Assembly: GCF_040954835.1 (NCBI RefSeq) | Contig: NC_090706.1 | Span: 35,535,148-35,599,147, forward strand | From: Lepisosteus oculatus | Taxonomy: Eukaryota > Chordata > Actinopteri > Semionotiformes > Lepisosteidae | Direction: 5' to 3' | Length of the DNA stretch: 64,000 bases | Shown here: positions 61,296 to 64,000 of the stretch, piece by piece | How the letters are laid out: each line of letters begins with the position of its first letter | Position numbering within the stretch: the stretch's first letter is position 1 | The notes under the pieces: generated by a model | What the model saw: the letters and a program-made list of their open reading frames with translations, nothing else | Databases searched by the model: none | Told to the model about the DNA's origin: nothing | Translations under genes and position numbers: made by a program

Positions 61296-64000
61296 AACTG
61301 TCTAGTCTCTTTTTTTGTTTTCTGCTGCCATGAGGTTAAATGTCATCTAGAAGTCCAAAGATGGTTCTCTTTTTTCAAGGTTAGACAGGGTAATTGCACC
61401 AGAGGACAGTGCTTCTCGAAAACAGGATAAATACAAACAAACAAATTCAACATCAATATTAATTGATGGGAGATGGATGAAGGCCCTGTCCCAAACCATA
61501 CAAAGTCCTCTGAAACTGCAAGGCAGTGAGTCTTTATCGGTCATCCTTGGGTTCATGGAAGGTGGCCATCCTCCACATGGACATCAGACACTGAATTAGA
61601 TTATTGAAATCAAGGGGCAGTGTAAGATTTATTTTTATTTAAGAAGACATAGCGAGAATGAAACTGGCCCAAGCTTTTTAACGTGTTTTTTTTTGTAACC
61701 AGTAGGTGGCTCTCTTATTCCACACAAGCTTTTGACAAGTCAGCTGCTGTTTTTTTTTGCATTGCGCATGAATATTTTATTCTGTAGTGAACTATGTGTT
61801 GTATATTTTGGTTACAGCACATTAAATTTGCAGGACCATTACAAAGTTAAACAGTGTATTCTTTATATATCAAGGGTTCTAGCTTCCAGTGGGTGATTTG
61901 ACAGCATTGCTTTTCTTGAAGTCATGGTAATAGATTATTTACTTGCTTTCTTCTTGAATGTATAGAATTGTTTGTATTAGTTGTAAAATAATCGTGACCT
62001 AAAATATGAGCACAGGCTCCCAACACAGAACATGTCTAATTCTTAAATGTTGAGTGGGAAAAAATGTTTATTTTGAACTAAATTTTAAAGTTCTTCATGA
62101 TGTTACTTGAGAGTCAATTAGTGCTTAATGCACTTCGAAGATTGTTTTCTCCAAGGACCTAACCTGATCTTTCCAGAAAAACTAAAGCTCTCTCTTTAAT
62201 TTGGAAATGCTGCATGTTCTAGGATCTCTACAAACCTTCATGTAAAAAAAAAAAAGACAAAATCAAGTGGTAGATCCACTGTTAAGTGTGACATTAGTTC
62301 CTTATCATTGGGGTTTGATTGCTGACTGGAGTCATCTTTCTGTTTTTCTACCTGGTTATGCCATCCTTTTTTGTAACATGGTACAGTATATTCATTTTAT
62401 ATTGACAAAGTTTTATACATTTCTTATTTTTAACGGTGAGGTGCTAAATGAATTACTTTTATTTAATGTTTTACCATACTTTTTATAACTGCCTAGATTG
62501 TTTACATTCTGTGAACCCCTGAATAAGTCTTAAATCAGGCAGGTTCATCTTTAATTCTGCTAGTTTTTAGGCCAGGGTACAAATCCACTGATTGCTGGGA
62601 AATGGACCTCAGTGGTCCCTTGGATTTATTGCAGCTTCAGAACAAAAAAAACATTCATTGCGTTTCCCTTTCAAATGAACGAAATGAAGATCTTTGTACT
62701 TTGACTGACCTGTCTGTGGGAGATCAGAGAGCACTTGGATTTGTGTTTGTATCAGGTGATGGTGTATGGGAAGGGAGAAAAGTATGGTAGGTATCTTAAG
62801 TATGTCAAGAGCATCACTTAATAACCAACTTGGGCAGTTCATCTGGGGCCAGTAAAAAGGGAGCATTCACAACAATTCACTCAACCCTGGATTCACAGGA
62901 GCTAATTGAAATGATGCTTCTTAGAAAATCAGGTGAAGAGAAAAATTAAATCAGAGAATTGTCTCAAACTGCATAGTGAATCGCAAATGCAGAAACTCGG
63001 GATCATTGCTATTTGTGGATTTGTTTCTTTCTGCTGTTTCACAGTAAATCTTGGGATAATAAATAATGGGAGATACATTACAGGCAGGGAATGGAGGAGA
63101 TATGGCGTTGTATGCTGCAGCACTGCATGTTTTATTTCTTGGATAGGGCCAGAAGGATTAAGGGCACATCAGATTACTGATTTTCTATGGGGAAATCCAA
63201 GTAAAGGAACTCTTATCTGAAGAGTAATCGCACCACACAGGAGCAAGAATCTGTGCCATTCCTGTTGTCAACCATTGACAAGTATCTTTGGTAAGTAGAT
63301 GTTTTTCCTTGTCTTTCTTTAGTCATAAGAGTTCGTCTTAGATTGGAAGTGTATGTGCATTTGTTCATGATATTCCCTTTCTATGTTTGTTCAAAGAACG
63401 CAGATAACATTAATGTGGTGAATCTTATATGGTATCTGTTACAAAGAGAATTGGAGCACATGGGTATAAAGTCTTTAAAAGGAATATTGGGACCACTTTG
63501 AAAGGTTTTAACAACTTAAACAGTAATTATGCATCCAAAGGCAGAGAAACATTCCTATTACAAAACTGCATAACTGAAGTGCATACGTGATGTTTTCTTG
63601 AACTCTTCTTTCAAATAACGGGGGGGTGTGACCCTACAGAAACATGCCAGATGAATCACACACACTGCTTGTAAAGTTGTCCCCTGAAACCACAAAGAGA
63701 GGCAGGTAGGAGTTCTGACAAGGAAACTGCAATGTCCACTTTGGACCCTGGGCTATTGTCATGAGCTTTCCTGTCAGTTTCTGTGACAACCGGTGATGAG
63801 ACGTTCCCTTTACTCAGTTGTGTTCCCGTGCACTCCTGTGCATTACCTGAAGCAAAGCTACAATGGAAAGTTGTACATCATTTAAAATTCAGAGGAATGT
63901 CCATAGACAATGCTCAAGGGAAACAAGGGTCATGAGGAGTAGCTTCTGGGGAATTCGTAACATAGGATACATAAAATGCACAATATAACTAAGAAGATAT
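61296..64000. other. Downstream intergenic region, no gene seen
   Basis: 2.7 kb of AT-rich sequence. The longest open frames (about 70-95 codons, for example 62933-63220) have no recognisable family and no supporting splice structure. Confidence 0.5.

Noticed and set aside
62933-63220. 95-codon plus-strand open frame with a hydrophobic stretch
   Set aside because: No recognisable family, no splice signals or promoter, and a length expected by chance in 64 kb.

Overview
This is vertebrate nuclear DNA, most likely from a ray-finned fish. It is AT-rich and intron-rich, with canonical GT-AG introns, fish-type interspersed repeats and a Tc1-like transposon. The species cannot be resolved from the sequence alone. 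Three protein-coding genes were reconstructed exon by exon. In all three the exon phases join into one uninterrupted frame.

(1) Minus strand, from about 14.0 kb leftward off the window: a matrin-3/ZNF638-family nuclear RNA-binding protein. It has one non-coding first exon and 14 coding exons, giving 842 codons before the window ends. The order is a conserved N-terminal helix motif, a matrin-type zinc finger, two tandem RRMs, a large acidic Ser/Glu-rich exon and a third RRM. The C-terminus lies outside the window. (2) Plus strand, 21.6-52.2 kb: a shootin (SHTN1/KIAA1598) family gene of 16 coding exons and 606 aa. It has long coiled coils, a run of 17 prolines and a WH2-like helix, and it is a cytoskeletal/axon-guidance adaptor. 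(3) Plus strand, 55.55-59.90 kb: THOC3, the WD-repeat subunit of the THO/TREX mRNA-export complex, complete in 6 exons and 322 aa. Genes 1 and 2 are divergent; genes 2 and 3 are in tandem, about 1.4 kb apart.

The unusual part is the 7.6-kb intergenic stretch between the divergent genes (14.0-21.6 kb). It holds at least four copies of an approximately 200-bp repeat, two of them next to the arms of an approximately 330-bp inverted duplication. Inside the inverted arms lie a minisatellite and a promoter-like cluster of three CCAAT boxes 30 and 32 bp apart. The minisatellite has a roughly 62-bp unit carrying two perfect TCGCGA-centred palindromes, 21 bp apart. Just outside are a GC-rich element with short terminal inverted repeats and a tRNA-like SINE fragment. 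Elsewhere there is a degenerate Tc1 copy in intron 1 of the matrin-like gene, a tRNA-like element with terminal inverted repeats in a shootin intron, and three copies of one repeat family. The best of those copies has a nearly complete hammerhead-ribozyme fold on the minus strand.

No CRISPR arrays, operons, rRNA genes or convincing functional tRNA genes were seen. The last 2.7 kb (61.3-64.0 kb) shows no recognisable gene.
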